A stretch of 64,000 bases of DNA from Homalodisca vitripennis (Eukaryota > Arthropoda > Insecta > Hemiptera > Cicadellidae), in contig NW_025777476.1 in NCBI RefSeq assembly GCF_021130785.1, positions 34,214-98,213 on the forward strand. Reading direction: 5' to 3'. A program made the translations under genes and the position numbers. Each line of letters begins with the position of its first letter. The stretch's first letter is position 1. Below the pieces are notes generated by a model, which had not been told where the DNA came from, did no database searches, and saw only the letters and a program-made list of their open reading frames with translations. Of the stretch, positions 43,401-58,400 are shown piece after piece.

Positions 43401-46400
43401 ATATATTATTAATTTTAGAACAGACTATAACAATTTTTGTCTCATGAGATTTCAAGATTATGGAGTTTTTAAATGTTGGAATATGTTTATGAGTGTATCA
43501 TCATTATTGTCATACCATCAGTGTTGCAAAAACCAACCTTCTAAACTAATAATGTGTCTCCAGTTAAATATATAAAGATGAAAGCCACCTGTGACATAAA
43601 TCCATTTGTCTTCAGACTACTCTAAGCTGGGATATTATTATTTTTGTCACAAAACAAAAATTCTGTTTTGCTCAAACAAATTTTAATGATTGATTAAAAA
43701 ATAAACAAATAAATTTACAACACATACATTATTTTGACTGTTCACAAGGATAGAACATTTTATGCAAACATTAAAGAATATCCCAAATGCTATTGTGTTA
43801 CTTGGATATTAAGTAGAATTTGGGAATTCATAGGTAAAAAGCCAAAATACCAATTTTGCTATTTTATTTTAAAATTGTAATAAATATAAGCTTTGCTCTG
43901 TATTCTGTTGGTAATAATTTAACACGTATTTTACAGAGATCTCTCGCAGTGGTAGCAGTGAATAAATATAAACAAGAACATTTACTTTGTACAGACTAGT
44001 TACTGTGTTATATGGATTGTTATCAGTAGTAAGAGGAAACTTACATAGAATTAGTTATGTAGACCTAGTTTGAACTTGTTTATAAGAATTTGTTAGGACT
44101 ATTTAAAAGTATATTTTACACTATAGAGATAATCATATCAAATAAGAATATACAAATAGAAAATCATGTATAGTCTTTAAGGATGATTAAATATTTGTTC
44201 TTTAATAATTAGGCCTAACACTGGTTTTTTTTTAAAACATATTAAGATTTACTGTATAGTATCTTGTTGGACAAAATAAGAACTGTCTGAGTCTTGGCAG
44301 CAGTTTATTGAAAATGTTTTAAAATTAATTCACTGAGAACTTGTGGCAAATAAAGGAATTTATGGCTGCTACACAAGGCAGACTGGTGGGCTGCCCACCC
44401 TGTATGTTACAAAATGTAAACTTTTTGTAATGATAACGATTGCATGTCCTAAATCCCATTATTTCACCATAACAAAGAATGTCCCTTTAAATACTTAGAA
44501 TACTTTAAATGTATGATCTGAAGTGTCTTAAAAGTAGGACAAAATTGCATATCTTGACCATCAAGCATTAAACTAATTGAACTACGGTACTGATTTACTC
44601 ATACATTCATGATTCATATAATTCTATTGTCTACACTGGTTTATGCGACCAATGTGTCATGGATAATGTTGATATTTTTTTACAGTGCGCTCATTTGGAA
44701 CTGAGGACCGCCAGACCCAGTATCCAGTCCCGGCTCAAAGCCAGGTCTACGAATACATCTTATTCCGCGGTTCTGACATTAAGGACATCAGCATTGTCAA
44801 TACTCAGCAGTTACCCAATGATCCTGCAATTGTGAGTGCCTTCACTGTAAAAGTTTGTTAAGTTTAAACTCACTGTACAAAAGTTTGAACATATTTCCTT
44901 TCAGAACTAATATAAGTCATGTAAGAATCTTATTCTCCATGAGCTGAGAGTAAATTTTTATTGTATAATCACATAGCCTAAGGTTCTATTGTTAGATGAA
45001 TTTCATGTGAATAGAAATTGATATTCGAATAAAACTTATTATATTATAGATTTAGGGCAAATTTTTTATGATAAACTTAAAAAATTTAGTAACTCCAGGT
45101 TATTTCTTGTAGATGATATTTCATAGTTAGTGACTTTATTACTATTCATAAAGATTATGTAAATAAAGAAATTTCTTTTGTCTTGTTTGTATTTGTTGTC
45201 AACAAAGTTCATATATGAGATTTGTATTTTGATAAAATAAACTAAATTTTTAGAAACTAATCAAAGTTACAATACATTCTTTTAGTCAGTTTCATGCAAC
45301 TAAAATTTCTTAAACAAAAATTTGGAAGTAAATCTTAGTGGAGATGTTATTCATCAAATGGTTAACATTTTTGTGAATATATTTATATAACTCCTTGATA
45401 TAGCTAATTGACTAGATTACATTTTTATTTTTAACGTTGCTTGCAGTTGTTATAAATGCATGGGCTCTACAAGATATCTCTGTAGAAATGTTATGTTGTT
45501 AATGCATTTTAATTTATTTTACTATCATCCAACTGGTGGTGTGATAAATTATTAAATTTGTGCCTTAAAAAATATGTAACTTAGTGATCAAGAAATTTTA
45601 GTCCTTTTACAAACCATCTTATCAGGATAGATAAAGTGTCTGATGTTTATTTATAAATGAAATGGTGTTTGATTGAGTCATTAGCCTCAAGAGAGAACAA
45701 TCTTTGGTAAGAATGGAGTTGCCCTTTGATAGTCACCACTATATATTTGACAGATTTTTCCCATTTGTGTTGAATAAATTATGTAAGGAATAAATGTTTA
45801 TAATATGTTGTATATGGCTATTTTTTTTTATAAATCTGAATGTGCTACTTAAAATACATGTTTTGAGAGAGTGGTATGTGCCCAGGTATCTGGTATGGCT
45901 CCAAGCATGCCGAGCAACTACCCAGGGCACAGCTACTCGCACCACCCTGTGATGTCGGCACCGATGGCCCCGCCGCAGTATCCCAACTACATGGCGCCGG
46001 GCATGGGACGGTCGTTGAGCAAGCAGGCAATGTCGAGTGAGTTGGTCAACGTTAACCCTCAGGAGACTGTGCCAGGACATACAGTTCCTGTCCCAGTCCA
46101 GGTCCACGCTCCTCCTGTCATCCCCATTGTCAAAGAGCCCACCACTGGTAGGTGCCGAATATTACGGTATGAGCATGGTTGCTGGTCGCCCTCGCCCACC
46201 TGCATGGCTTCTGCTTCGCTTCTGCTTGCACTGGAAGATTATTATTGCATGATTAGTTACACTGTTGTTACAAGATGAAATCTCATTAGGCGTAACAAAG
46301 TCTTGTGTGAAGACCACAAAAGCTTAATGTGGTAGTTTTTTCTAGAGGACAGACTACTGTTCCTAATGTTTCTTACCTCGTATTGTTTTTATTCCGTAAC

Positions 46401-49400
46401 ATACCATATTTGTTCCATGAGCATAAAAAAAAATGCATGGCTTGTTCTCTCCTAAAAAGGTTTCTTACTCAATTACAGCACAGTAATAATGTTTAGAAAG
46501 GTTGCTTTTTGTCACATTAGCAATCTCGCTGTTAATAATCTTTTTACTAAATCGCACTGTAATATAAAATTGAATACTTGTATATTAATGTATTCCAGTT
46601 TTTTGTGATAAATGTCCTTGATTTCAGTAAAGTTCTGTAAACAATAATACAGCCAATACATTGTTTAATATAAATATTTTAAATCATTAAAAGATCTAAT
46701 TAATCAAATTTTAAATAGCTAGACGTACATGTAATAGAGGACTATATTTTGTTCTATCAGTCAGTTAAAGAAAAACATTATTTGAAAACTGCTACTCATG
46801 ATAAAGGCTACTATTGATAATAATAATAATCATTATAATAATCTGTCATAAACAAAAATATTCCATATGTAATAAAGTGAACTAAGCATACTTAACTTTT
46901 TTAATCACTACTGTTTTATTAGTTGGAGTATAAATTTATTTAAACATTTTTCATTGTTAGATACCCATATAGCTTATTTGTTTTTTGCTGTCAGTTTTAT
47001 TTCTTTGAGAAAGTAATGAGGAAATGTTTAATATCCAAAGTCTTCAGTCTATGCATTAAAATAATTCTTATTTTCTTTTCTTTAAATAATTATTTCACCA
47101 AAAATGAATTTAACTTGTTGGTTTCTTTAATTTTTTAAATGACAAAAATAATTGTTGAATACAAATTTCAGCAATTTATTATTTTGAGTTTGGTATTCAA
47201 ACATATTTTTTATTCTATGAAGTTAATCAAGATCCTGTATTAACGTAATAAATTAATTTAATAGTAGCTGTACCAAATAGTTTTTTACACTCTACTATAT
47301 GAAGAATGTTTATTTGGTCGTCAAGGGTAGAGCTAGAAAAAATATTTTTGTTAAAAATCCTTCTTTCTTGATCATGAGATGTCCAAAAATATTTTCAGGG
47401 ATTATGCAATGTTAAATTACTGGGTCCTATCAGTAGTATGTGTTTAAAAATAGTAAAATATAATTTTTCTTCACTTTTTAAAAAAATATCCGTGATAAAT
47501 CAATAAATAAACCTTGAGAAGCCAACTTGATATAGATTGTCACTGAAGAACTATTCTCGTCAGTTATTCAACATCACAGAGGGCTTTTGAATGGTTTTGT
47601 AACAATTATAACGTTGTAATGCAAACTATACTGAGCTAAGGCTTCAGACTAAACTGTACATTTGAGTCTTAGAGTATATATTATTATTTTATTGTGTGTG
47701 GCATCTAAATCTTTGACTTTATGAGATATTTTTGGGCGACAAAATTGACCACCTGTTTGCTGCCCATAAGTTCTGTGCTCATAAAAAGAACTTTGTATGT
47801 GCTTTCAGAATAAAAATCTGTCTGAGAGAAAACTTTACGCTTTTTGCTACCTTAATTCATTTTAAAACTTCAATTTTTACAGAAACCTATGTACATAGCT
47901 CGTTTAAATGTAAAAAAAAACTTCTGCCATTTTTATTAGAATTAATGGATTTTAATTTTGTTGCAGTATTGTACTCAATTGGTCGAGGTTAAAATTGTAT
48001 ATGCCTACTGCATAATTTTATGCACTTTTTCTCTTGGGACTGTTTTCCTGGTGAACATTTATTAAATTTTGCATTTTAATTTGTAGTCAAACTTAGTTAT
48101 ATTTTTAAGTATAACTAAGCTGTTTATGTATTTTGTTGTATTGTATTTTTGTATTAGCATCCTTTCTTGTATGAATATTGGTTTTTAGTATTTTAGCAGT
48201 AAGTGTTTTTAACGTTATTTCAAAAACATCATCCTAAAGTTGATGTAAAAAAGTAATTATTTTATCAAAGCAAGAAATATTGATAATTTATATATATATT
48301 ATGTACATCTGAAGGTGTTCCCTTATATGAAATGAATCAGGAGTGAAATCTATAATAAGAGCAGTAAAAAAGGAAATTCTGACTTTTAATCTGGCTTAAA
48401 GGAAAGAGGCATTCCATTAATACATTAAAATCGTAAATAGTAATTGATTAAAGGTAAAATGTTATCTATTTACAAATAAAATTATTGTTCAGTATTATTC
48501 GCTTTACACATTGTCATAAATCATTCAAACGTCCTCTGTATGATCTATGGTATGTTTCCAGTTATGTAATTATAGGTTTCAAAGAAATTATGTTAAAAAT
48601 CATGGCCTAGGTTTCCTCCTTGTTTTATTATAAATAGATTTGTCAAAAAAATGTTATTTAAAATGTAAGCATAAACTTTTTACAGTGAAATAAAATATTT
48701 TCTTGCATAATAAGATCTATACAGAAATAATATATGAACAGAAGACCATAGTGTTCAAGGCACAGATAGGTTACAAAAACTATCACACAAATTTTCATTG
48801 TTGTTTTGATTATTTACATTCATGGCAAATTTTCTTTCTTTATGTGATGCATTTTTCTTACAACAAAAAAACACACAAAACAAATATTTTTCTGAGCCTA
48901 GGCTGAAGTAAAGTATAAACATAGGCATAAAATGCAAATCCTTACAAAAGAAAGAAGTAAATGTGGTATTGGGTGTAGCATAGGTCAAGGATGGAAGTCA
49001 CTAGAGTTTCCAGTGATAGTGTCTGTTCTAGAGCTACTGGGAGGCTCCCGGTCTTCGACGCCGTCCTTGTCCCGTAAGTCCCCCACCATAGACCAGGCAG
49101 TGCAGGTGTCACCACACAAGGACAAGAAACCCATTCAGCCAGCCGCCAGCACCTCGAGAAGGGTGAGAGATGACGATTTTTTAGCCAAGCAATATCCTAT
49201 ACCAATTACAGAAAAGAGAAATGATTCAAAATTTATATTTTATTTTTAGTTTGTTCGGAATCCTTGTAAATAAAATTTTAAATCTTTGTAATTTTATTTC
49301 ATATTAATTGAAATAAGTTAGTTATTATTAGTATAGTATATAAGTTATTATTAATTTCTTAACTATTGGTAATTTTTATGAAATTAATGAAGATTAAAAC

Positions 49401-52400
49401 TTTTGTAAGAATTCAGTGTGAGTGTAAAAATGTTTGTAGTCAGAGGTTTTTTCATTCGTAGTTAAAGTTAAAGCAATATCAAGTACTCGTAATGACAAAT
49501 AAAGGAGTCAATGGGGTGAAAAAATTAACACGTCACAAGGTTATATGTAATTTGTCAAATGATTCATTGCTTTAAGTGTTAAATATATGAATATTATGAC
49601 GATTCTTATTTCCAGATAAGTCAATAGTAGCCTGATCGCTAAAAGTAATACCATTTATGTAATTGTGATCCAGTCACTTTTTATACATACAAACAACAGT
49701 AGAGTCAAGCTTCTTTTATTTTGTCATTATGCTTTTAGAGCATGCAATAGTTAAGGTTTGTAGCCTTAAATTTTGTTTTCCTTTTTTAATATTTGAGCTA
49801 TATATAGACTGGAAACATTTAACATATAACCCATGTTTCCATACAGATGTTTTTAAACTTCTTTATAAAAACTGTTTTGAATGTTTCATTTCAAAGTTGC
49901 CATTATGACTGTTTTTGTAAAAACGTTAGCCACGCATAACTACATGATAATAATGGGTGATTCAACTGATGAATACAAAACTTTATTACGAGGGCTATTC
50001 GGAAAGTAGATTACGTTTTGGAATTAAAAATTAACAAAGTATAGGAAACAATTTTTATCATATACATATGAAAAGCCACACTTAAATACTACTTTTCAAC
50101 ATAGTCGGCATTCAAATTTAGGCACTTATCATATCGATGGATGAGCTTGACAATGCCTTCCTCATAAAATTCTGCCGCCTGTGTCTTCAACCAGTTTGTC
50201 ACTTCTTTGCTGCAGCTCTGTGTCGTCGTCAAAAGCGCTGCGTTGCCAGCCACTTCTTCATTGTTGGGAACAAGTGGTAGTCACTTGGTGCAAGATCCGG
50301 GCTGTATGGTGGATGAGGAAACAACTCCCAACTGGAATGATTCGAGAACTTCACGTGTGTGATTTGCCGTGTGAGGTCGAGCGTTATCGTAAATCAACAG
50401 AATTTTCGAGCTCAACTTTCCTCTACGCTTGTTTTGGATCGCTCTTCTGAGGTTGTTTAACGTTTGGCAATACCTTTCTGAGTTGATTGTAGTGCCTCGT
50501 TCCAGGAAATCAACAAGAATTACACCTTTCTTGTCCCAAAAAAAACCGTTGCCATAACCTTTCTTGCCGACATCGTTTGCAAACATTTTCTTGGTTTGTG
50601 AGGTGAACTTGTGTGTCCCCACTCCATTGACTGCAATTTGGTCTCGCAGTTAACATGTTTCACCCATGTTTCATCGCCAGTTACGATGCGATCGAGTAGT
50701 GATTCACCCTCTTTGTCGTAAGCATCCAAAATTGTTAACGCTTGCAGCCATGCGCTGGTTTTTGTGGACGTCGGTCAGGATTTTTGGTACCCATCTTGCA
50801 CAAAACTTGTGGAAGCCAAGCTTATCAGTGACGATTTTTGTATAACAAAGTTCGTGAAATTTGAGGGAAACTAAGCGAGAGTTCCGTTATGGTTAACCGT
50901 CGATTTTCTCGGACCTTTGCGTCAACTTTCTCAACAAGTTCGTCAGTCACTATGAACTGGGTCTTCCACTTCGCTCTTCGTCATAAACATTTGTTCGGGC
51001 CATTTTAAAACTTTAATGACCCATTGTCGCACTCCACCTTCAGTGATAATGTTGTTCCCATAAACTATCACACAACTGCCGATAGATTTCTATAGGCTTA
51101 CAGTTTTTTGGCAGTCAAAAACCTAATTACTGCGCGCACCTCACAGTTGGCGGGATTTTCAATTGCGGCAGACATTTCAAACAGGCACTGTGACTAGACG
51201 CGTTACAACACGAACTTCCCGCTAGCACGGCTGGATAGCACTGAGTGGTGGGACGTCCTGACACCAAGATGGCCGCGCTAGTCCCGCCCCTGGCGGCCAC
51301 AGCGCAAAACGTAATCAACTTTCTGAACAGCCCTCGTAACAACTGTTTTCATTTACATATGTCTCATAGGATCTGCGATCAATAATAGAGTAGTAGCTAT
51401 AAATAATTAAAAAGTGTAACATAACTTTGTGGACACACTGTATTTGGGTCCGCCGGTTTCTGAGGTTAAATGTCCACAATTTTACGTGGAGCGAAACATA
51501 ATGTTCTCCTAATCCAAAATTAACTGCACCACTTATCAAAGCTGTAAATCATTCACACTGAATACTTTAGCCTTTAGTTCTCAAATTATGATTTTGTGGT
51601 GTAATACAAATTATTCAAGCTCTCTGTTTGCTTGCTCGACAGACGTCAAAACAGAAGTGACAGAAATTATCAGGAAACGTACCAGCGGAGGGATTTCCGA
51701 GGGCCGAGGGATGGACAAAACACAACATGCGAGACAATGAATATAGAGGTCAGAGGGATGGACAAAACAACATGCGAGACAACGAGTACAGAGGCCAGAG
51801 GGAACGAGACGGTGACTACAGAGTACAAAGAGATCAAGACAATCGGAGAGATGGGCTTTTACGGTGGGTGTCTGGAAGTTGTATGATTTTTGAACAGTTA
51901 TGTGTTAACATATGATTATTATCTGTTTCGATGGACATTTCTGACCATTAAATTCTTTTACTAAATTGTACTGGTAATTTTTTTGTGTACTTATGAAGTG
52001 CATATACAGTATTTTCAGTTTAATAGCTTCTCTTTGAAGAAACTTTACTGGCCTGAGTTGAGCACTAATGTGTATCATGTAGGTAAATTCCAGAAAATGG
52101 GTATTTTTTGCATCCTTGCTTGAACTAATGCCAGTCAGTCATTAAAAAAAATTGTTTTGTTTCATAAAGAGCAATAAAAAGTGGAAGAATTGGTGTGGGG
52201 TTTCTCTCTTACTTCAGTACTTTGCTCTCAAACTCGGAAGTCATTTGGATATGAAAGTTTTAGAAGTAGCAACTACAATGTCTGACCTGTTGTTATTTTG
52301 CAGAGCCATCCACAGCAGCAACAAACAGAGACAAGGGCAGGGCATGAACCGAGGAGGCTGGGTCAATCGTGGCAGAGGAGGCGCTGGTCCTAGCATTCGC

Positions 52401-55400
52401 AGCAGAGGTACATATAGCAATAGTCTGGTCGACCTTGTGTTCGTAAAAATCTATACCAATAGTACAAAATGAATGGTCTATATAGATACAATACATTCTT
52501 AGGCAATTCAGTGTTAACAAATTCCGAGCATTAGATTGTTAAGCACAAGTAATAACTTACATAGCAGGTTGCTGGCTGGGCAGGCACATTGGTGTCCTGG
52601 TGTCGGTTTGGAAAGGTTCCCTCTTCATATTTATAACGTAATAACCAGCCAGCAATCAATGGAAAGTGAGATACTTATTGTAAACTTTAAGTAAAACAAA
52701 GTGTGTACACGGTTGTATTTTATGAGACAAAGACCACACATTACTCTTACAGACCTAGCATAAAGCATTCAAGTTGAGCCTCTCTGCTTCAACCATAGAT
52801 TTTGGAAGTGGTCTAAAGTTTAAAATTTTTACAAATCACATCATTTTTTGCTCTTGCTTATGATTTATCCCTTTAAACTGTCTTGATAATAAAAGAATCG
52901 TGTATCCTGAATCATGTATTGTGTATTATTGGCGATATAATACATATTTACTTTGTAATGCAGGTACTCTTTCCTCTGATTCATGATCGAAAGTGGACAT
53001 AATAAAATTAGCCTTCTTGTTTGCGTTGTGGATGATGTACTTAATAAATTTCTATTGCTATTGGGGTAATTTTTTATGATTACAGTGGAAGGAAATTCTC
53101 ACAGCTACCCATTGTACGTTCACATGATAATCGCGGTCCTGCGTCTGCTTTTGGGTATATTATTAAGTCCTTTTATAAAATTATAAAAGATCGTTAACAG
53201 AAATTATGACGTATACCATTTTCAGAAAAAGTTAGAAAATAATAGTATTGTTACTAGATGATTTTGGTACATAATAATTTGTTACACATTATATGTATGT
53301 AATATTCCTTATTAACATGTTCTTCAAGAACAGTTTTGCATCAAAATTAACATGTAGGTAAGTTTCACGTATATAGGCAAGGCAAGTAAAGTAAATATCA
53401 AGAACAAAAAAACTCATTATAGGAGTAGAATGAATGATCTTTTAACCAGCTGGCGAGCCGCTTTTTCCGGTTGGTCGTCTGCCCACTTCATTGCTGCTGG
53501 AAGATGGTTCTAAAGCTTGGATCCCATGTTACTTTGGCTTCTTTTCATGTTTGGTCAGGCGGTTGTACAGGTGTACAGCTGTGGTCTCGTCTTGAGTGGG
53601 TTCGGTGTTTTTGTCCTTGCGTATGTTACTGTGTGCAATATGTACAAATTCACAATATTTAGGATTTTGAGTTCCTTGAACTTTTTGTTTTGTGAAAAAT
53701 GTCAATTTAATCTTCTGCCATGTGAAAAAAATGTGCTTATTATCTTATATTGTTTGAAAGGGAAAAAACTCCAGTTGAGTTTTTATAATAAAAAGTGCAC
53801 AATTGCAATTGATGGAGCAGAGAAAATTCCATGGAGTTTGTAGCATTTCAAAGACTCTGTGTCCGACCTCCACTCGATTCACCTTATGTTGGTCTGTCAG
53901 CTGTTTTGGAACCTACCATACGGACAGTTTCCCACAGTCAATCTGCGATCATTACGGAACACCATTTTCAAGTTTTCCCAGAATTTCAGTCACAATTGAA
54001 GGTTATCCTCTCCTCTGATGATCATGCACAGATGTATGGCCGTTTTCCAACTCACAGTATCACTTGAACACACTCATACAATTCATAGATTTATTACCAT
54101 ATACCTCAATAAACCTCAACCAAGGTTTTTTCTCTTTCTAAACGAGATAAAGGACATTGTGTATTTTGCACTTGGTGAGAGAATTGAATTCATGAAACAT
54201 CATCACATTGACAGTTCTCAACGTACTGACTTCGAATTGGTCTTGTTGCAGAAGGGAAGAACAGACTACAGGGCAGTGTAGGCAACATGTTGGGGGGGAA
54301 AGTGGTCTTGAAAGCCTCAGTACACTTAATAATTAAAAGAATAATGCAATACTGCCTAGTGACTTAGGTGGAAAAACCTTTTCTCCTAAGTATTCCAGAA
54401 AAAAATTCCATTCCCAAAAAATCCTTATAGAAACTCTTGTTAGATTCTGGATTAGTTTATTGTGATTGTCTGATGAAGGAATAGGATTTCTGAATTCTAA
54501 CATCTTAACAAAATATCTAGGACTAGGATATCCATGATTCTGACTCCATGTTAAACCTTGATTTCCATTGGTTATCAGATGTTAATTAGCGTGTTTAAAC
54601 CTTGATTTTTCCATTGGTTATCAGATGTTAATTAGTGTGTTAAAACCTTGATTTCCATGGTTATCAGATGTTAATTAGCGTGTTAAACCTTGATTTCCAT
54701 TGGTTTATCGGATGTTTATTAGCGTTTTAAACCTTGATTTCCATTGGTTATCGGAAATCAGAACATCTGCCAAGAATCAATGACTGGTAATGTTATGTAA
54801 CAGTAGAACACCTCACTCATCACACTGTTCCTTACGGTAAGTGATATTTTGGTGTTAAAGGTCGAGGTGGCCCTGGTGGCAACTTCAACAGAGCGCCAGG
54901 CTCAGGTCCACAGAACCAGCCACAGCAGAACAATACAGCAGCTGTTAAGAAGAATACTCTTAAGTTTGATGAAGAGTACGACTTTGACAAGGCCAACTCA
55001 GAGTTTGAAGAGCTCAGAAGTAAAAACTGCTAAACTGAAGATTAGTGGTGAGTCTTGTTAGTTGTTAACTTATTTACTTGTGCTGGAACCTGAGAGGTAG
55101 CAATTGTAGCCTCAAGTACATTTTGAATATCAAGAGAGAAAAATGTACAGATTGTGCAATCAACAATTAACAACTCGTTAGTTACTCAAGATTTGTAATA
55201 AAGTAGTTTATAAATGAGGAAGATGCCTCATCATCTTAGGTTAGGATGAGGACTGAATACTTAATTGTATTTCTACAGTAGAAATTTGTTGGTCATGACA
55301 ATGTGGTGTCCTAGGAGAGGGAGAAGCTGCAGCACCCAAGGTTAATGGAGAAGACAAGAAGGACGACTCTGGAAACGAGACCGGACTGGGAGAGGGAGAA

Positions 55401-58400
55401 CCAGAGGAGGACCCAGAACATGAGCATGTTGTCTACTACGATAAGACCAAGAGCTTCTTTTGGACAACATTAGCTGTGAGGCAGTCGAGAGGAGCAAAGG
55501 GTTAGTTAATGTTTGTGTAATAGTAGTAACTGCTTGATACGGTTTCATAATTCCAGTTCGTTGCTTGGTTTCGTTATTGTATTCGTGAGGTCTCCAAATA
55601 ATATAACATACTAACAAATTCTTAAGTTTTTTAATTAATAATATCACAAAAGAGTATTGTGCAAAGGTAATGCAGTAGACCTAACTTGCCTTCAGGTGTA
55701 AATTTTATCTTACCATTCTTGTGTTAGTTGGAGCAAGTAATTTTTTATATAAAGGGAGAGTAATAACACCATGATATATAATACTTCCATTAAACATTTA
55801 ACCAAAGTATCTAATTGTTTTTTAGTTCAAAATAGTATCTATGTGTTCAAAATAGTTCATCAAAACTTTTAACCTATTGACTACCAATTGAAATTCAAAT
55901 ATTTTTTAACTCTCATCTACCGAATTAATTTTTCAGTTTTCAATGAAAATCATTGTGTGGTTGCTTAAAGTCAATTAAACCCGGGAGAAAAAATTATGTT
56001 CTCTTAAAGTTATTTTATGAAAGTCTCATAAAACTGCTGCATGCTCACTGCTTTGTTTTTCTACGTCTTTTTATAACAAATTATTTTTCTGATTTATTAC
56101 TCAGGCTATTGTAATGTTTCTGGTATCCAAAATTTGCAGAATTAAATTTTCTAACTAAATAAAAGAATTTTAAAGTTTATCAAAGCAATTTAATCATTAG
56201 CTATTATATCTTTTTTATGTTTATAAACTTTTAAAAAATGTTAAAAAATAACTTTTAAGCCTTTAAAACTACAAGAAATTATTAAAAACTTTACTATGGA
56301 GAGCCAAATATTTCAGTTCTGCATTTAATTAACTATAACATATCAAAATTTCATACCCTTAGGGCAACAAATAATAATAATTTTATAATAAAATAAAATA
56401 AATTTGTTATGTGCAATTTTTTGAAAAATAAAAATAAAAACAAATACAAATCACTCATCAATAGCATCAAAAGAGTTCCAATCATTGAACCAAATGAAGT
56501 TTTTTTCACTATCACTGTCACAAAATCTATATTTAAACATTTTTACAAACACTATTTTAATATATTTACAATTTTTTTTTATTTTATCTGGTAGGCCTAA
56601 TTGCAAATGTGTTTGGGCAAAACACATTGATCAGCTGTGGACAACTCAGTATTTAGAATAAAAAAAAGTCAAAGACTTTTAAATTTTAAATAGATATGGA
56701 TTTATATTGATTACTAAATCACCGATAAAACTACAAAAAACTATAAACACAATTAAATATATATAATTTCTTGAGCCAATATATTTTAAATTTTCAAAAC
56801 ATGAAATCGGCGGACAATATAATTGTCCGCCCGGGTTGGTTAATAAGGGTTAAACTATTAAACAACCATATAACATGTTGAATTTATATTTTAAGCATTT
56901 TAGCTGCTTAAGCAACAATTGGATTTTTTAACCCGGATCTACCACTAACTAAAAAACAAAATTATATGGGATCATTAGCTTGTCTTGGCCATTCCCAAGT
57001 TTGAAGGTTATGTGTAGGCCGTGTCGCATAATTTTTTAAAATTTCTTTATCAATACTTTCCCCTCAAAATTTTTTGGTGTCTTAAAAGTTACCCAACATT
57101 CACTTTATTTTTACTTTCATTGAGTATGTTCTCCGCAAAGTTCTAAAACTCTCAGAAAATTTTCCATTTTACGAGCTGAAAAATAACATGTTAGTTTTAG
57201 ACAAGCAGTCAATGGTTCAATCAAGGCCAGACAACAGGTTATACCTATCACATGTCAACCAGCTCATATTAAAATCAGATTTCAAATAAAATCTTGACAT
57301 TGCTCAATATTTTAATGTACTTCTGTTAATAAAGATACAGTTCAATTGCTTATGAAGAAACACATTGTTGAAAACAAAAAATGATTCAGTTATTTATATC
57401 AGTATGTTTGTTATCTTGTCTGCTGAACAAAATCTCAACCTGCCTTGTGGTTCTGAGTAATTATTACTTGGTATAAAAAGTAAGTAAAACAAGTTGTGCG
57501 TCCCCATTAAATATTGATTTAGAATGTCAATTTTCATGACGAGATGACTGAGGTCTTGTGAATTACATTTCTTTTTTTTGTGCTTATATGATTATTTCTA
57601 CAAGGAGACCATATAGATTTCCCTTAGAGTCAGAATTAGGCCTTTAATCTGTATATAATTAACACAGTTGATTCAACCGTCTCAGATTTGTATTAAATGT
57701 AGTGTAGTGGTAGCCCTATCTGAAACTTAACACACAATCAAAATTCATGTCAAACATTTGCTGATTATGAATTGAAAAAAGAACAAAAAACTGCCATAAA
57801 ACCTGTATAATTTTTTGTGCAAGTAATTTGTACTTCTTCATAGTTTTATATGTATTAAAAGAACAGTAATTTGGTTGTACTGGATTTTATTGTCGGTTGT
57901 GTTTAAATTCTGTTTCAAATGTTGGTAATAAACTTCAGATTAATGTTTTACACATATATAAAATATCTTGTAAGTGTACCATCTACAAAAAAAATAACTA
58001 ATACATTTCTCATTCCATGGAAATACAATTCTCTGTTAAGGATTAAGTTATCAACTTTAAATTTGGAATACTACAAATTTATTTCAACCTCTAACCATCC
58101 AATGGATGGAATTTTATGTCTTGGGACATACCCAGGGTACTACCGCAGCAAACGTCCATCCGCTGGATGCAACAAACAAACTTTTTTCATCTCGTCTCAG
58201 TTGCAATCTCCATCAGGAAAACATTTAAATAATGGCATTAATGTACCTCGGTTGTAACAGTGAGTTTATGGTAAATGTGACCATTAACTGTTGCTGACGC
58301 TTCCAGCAGTGATGAGGAAAATACAGTCCTTCTGTGTTCAGTTAGTAAAAGAGAAAAAATTATGTTCGTGGTGGGTGATACATGATGTTTGGTTTTGATA

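Noticed and set aside
45739..46107. 122-codon minus-strand frame opposite LSM14 exon 3
   Set aside because: It is antisense to a well-supported exon and has no motif of its own.
53517..54281. Overlapping plus-strand frames in LSM14 intron 6
   Set aside because: Several frames overlap, none shows a known motif, and no ends of an element are visible. Kept only as an intron note.
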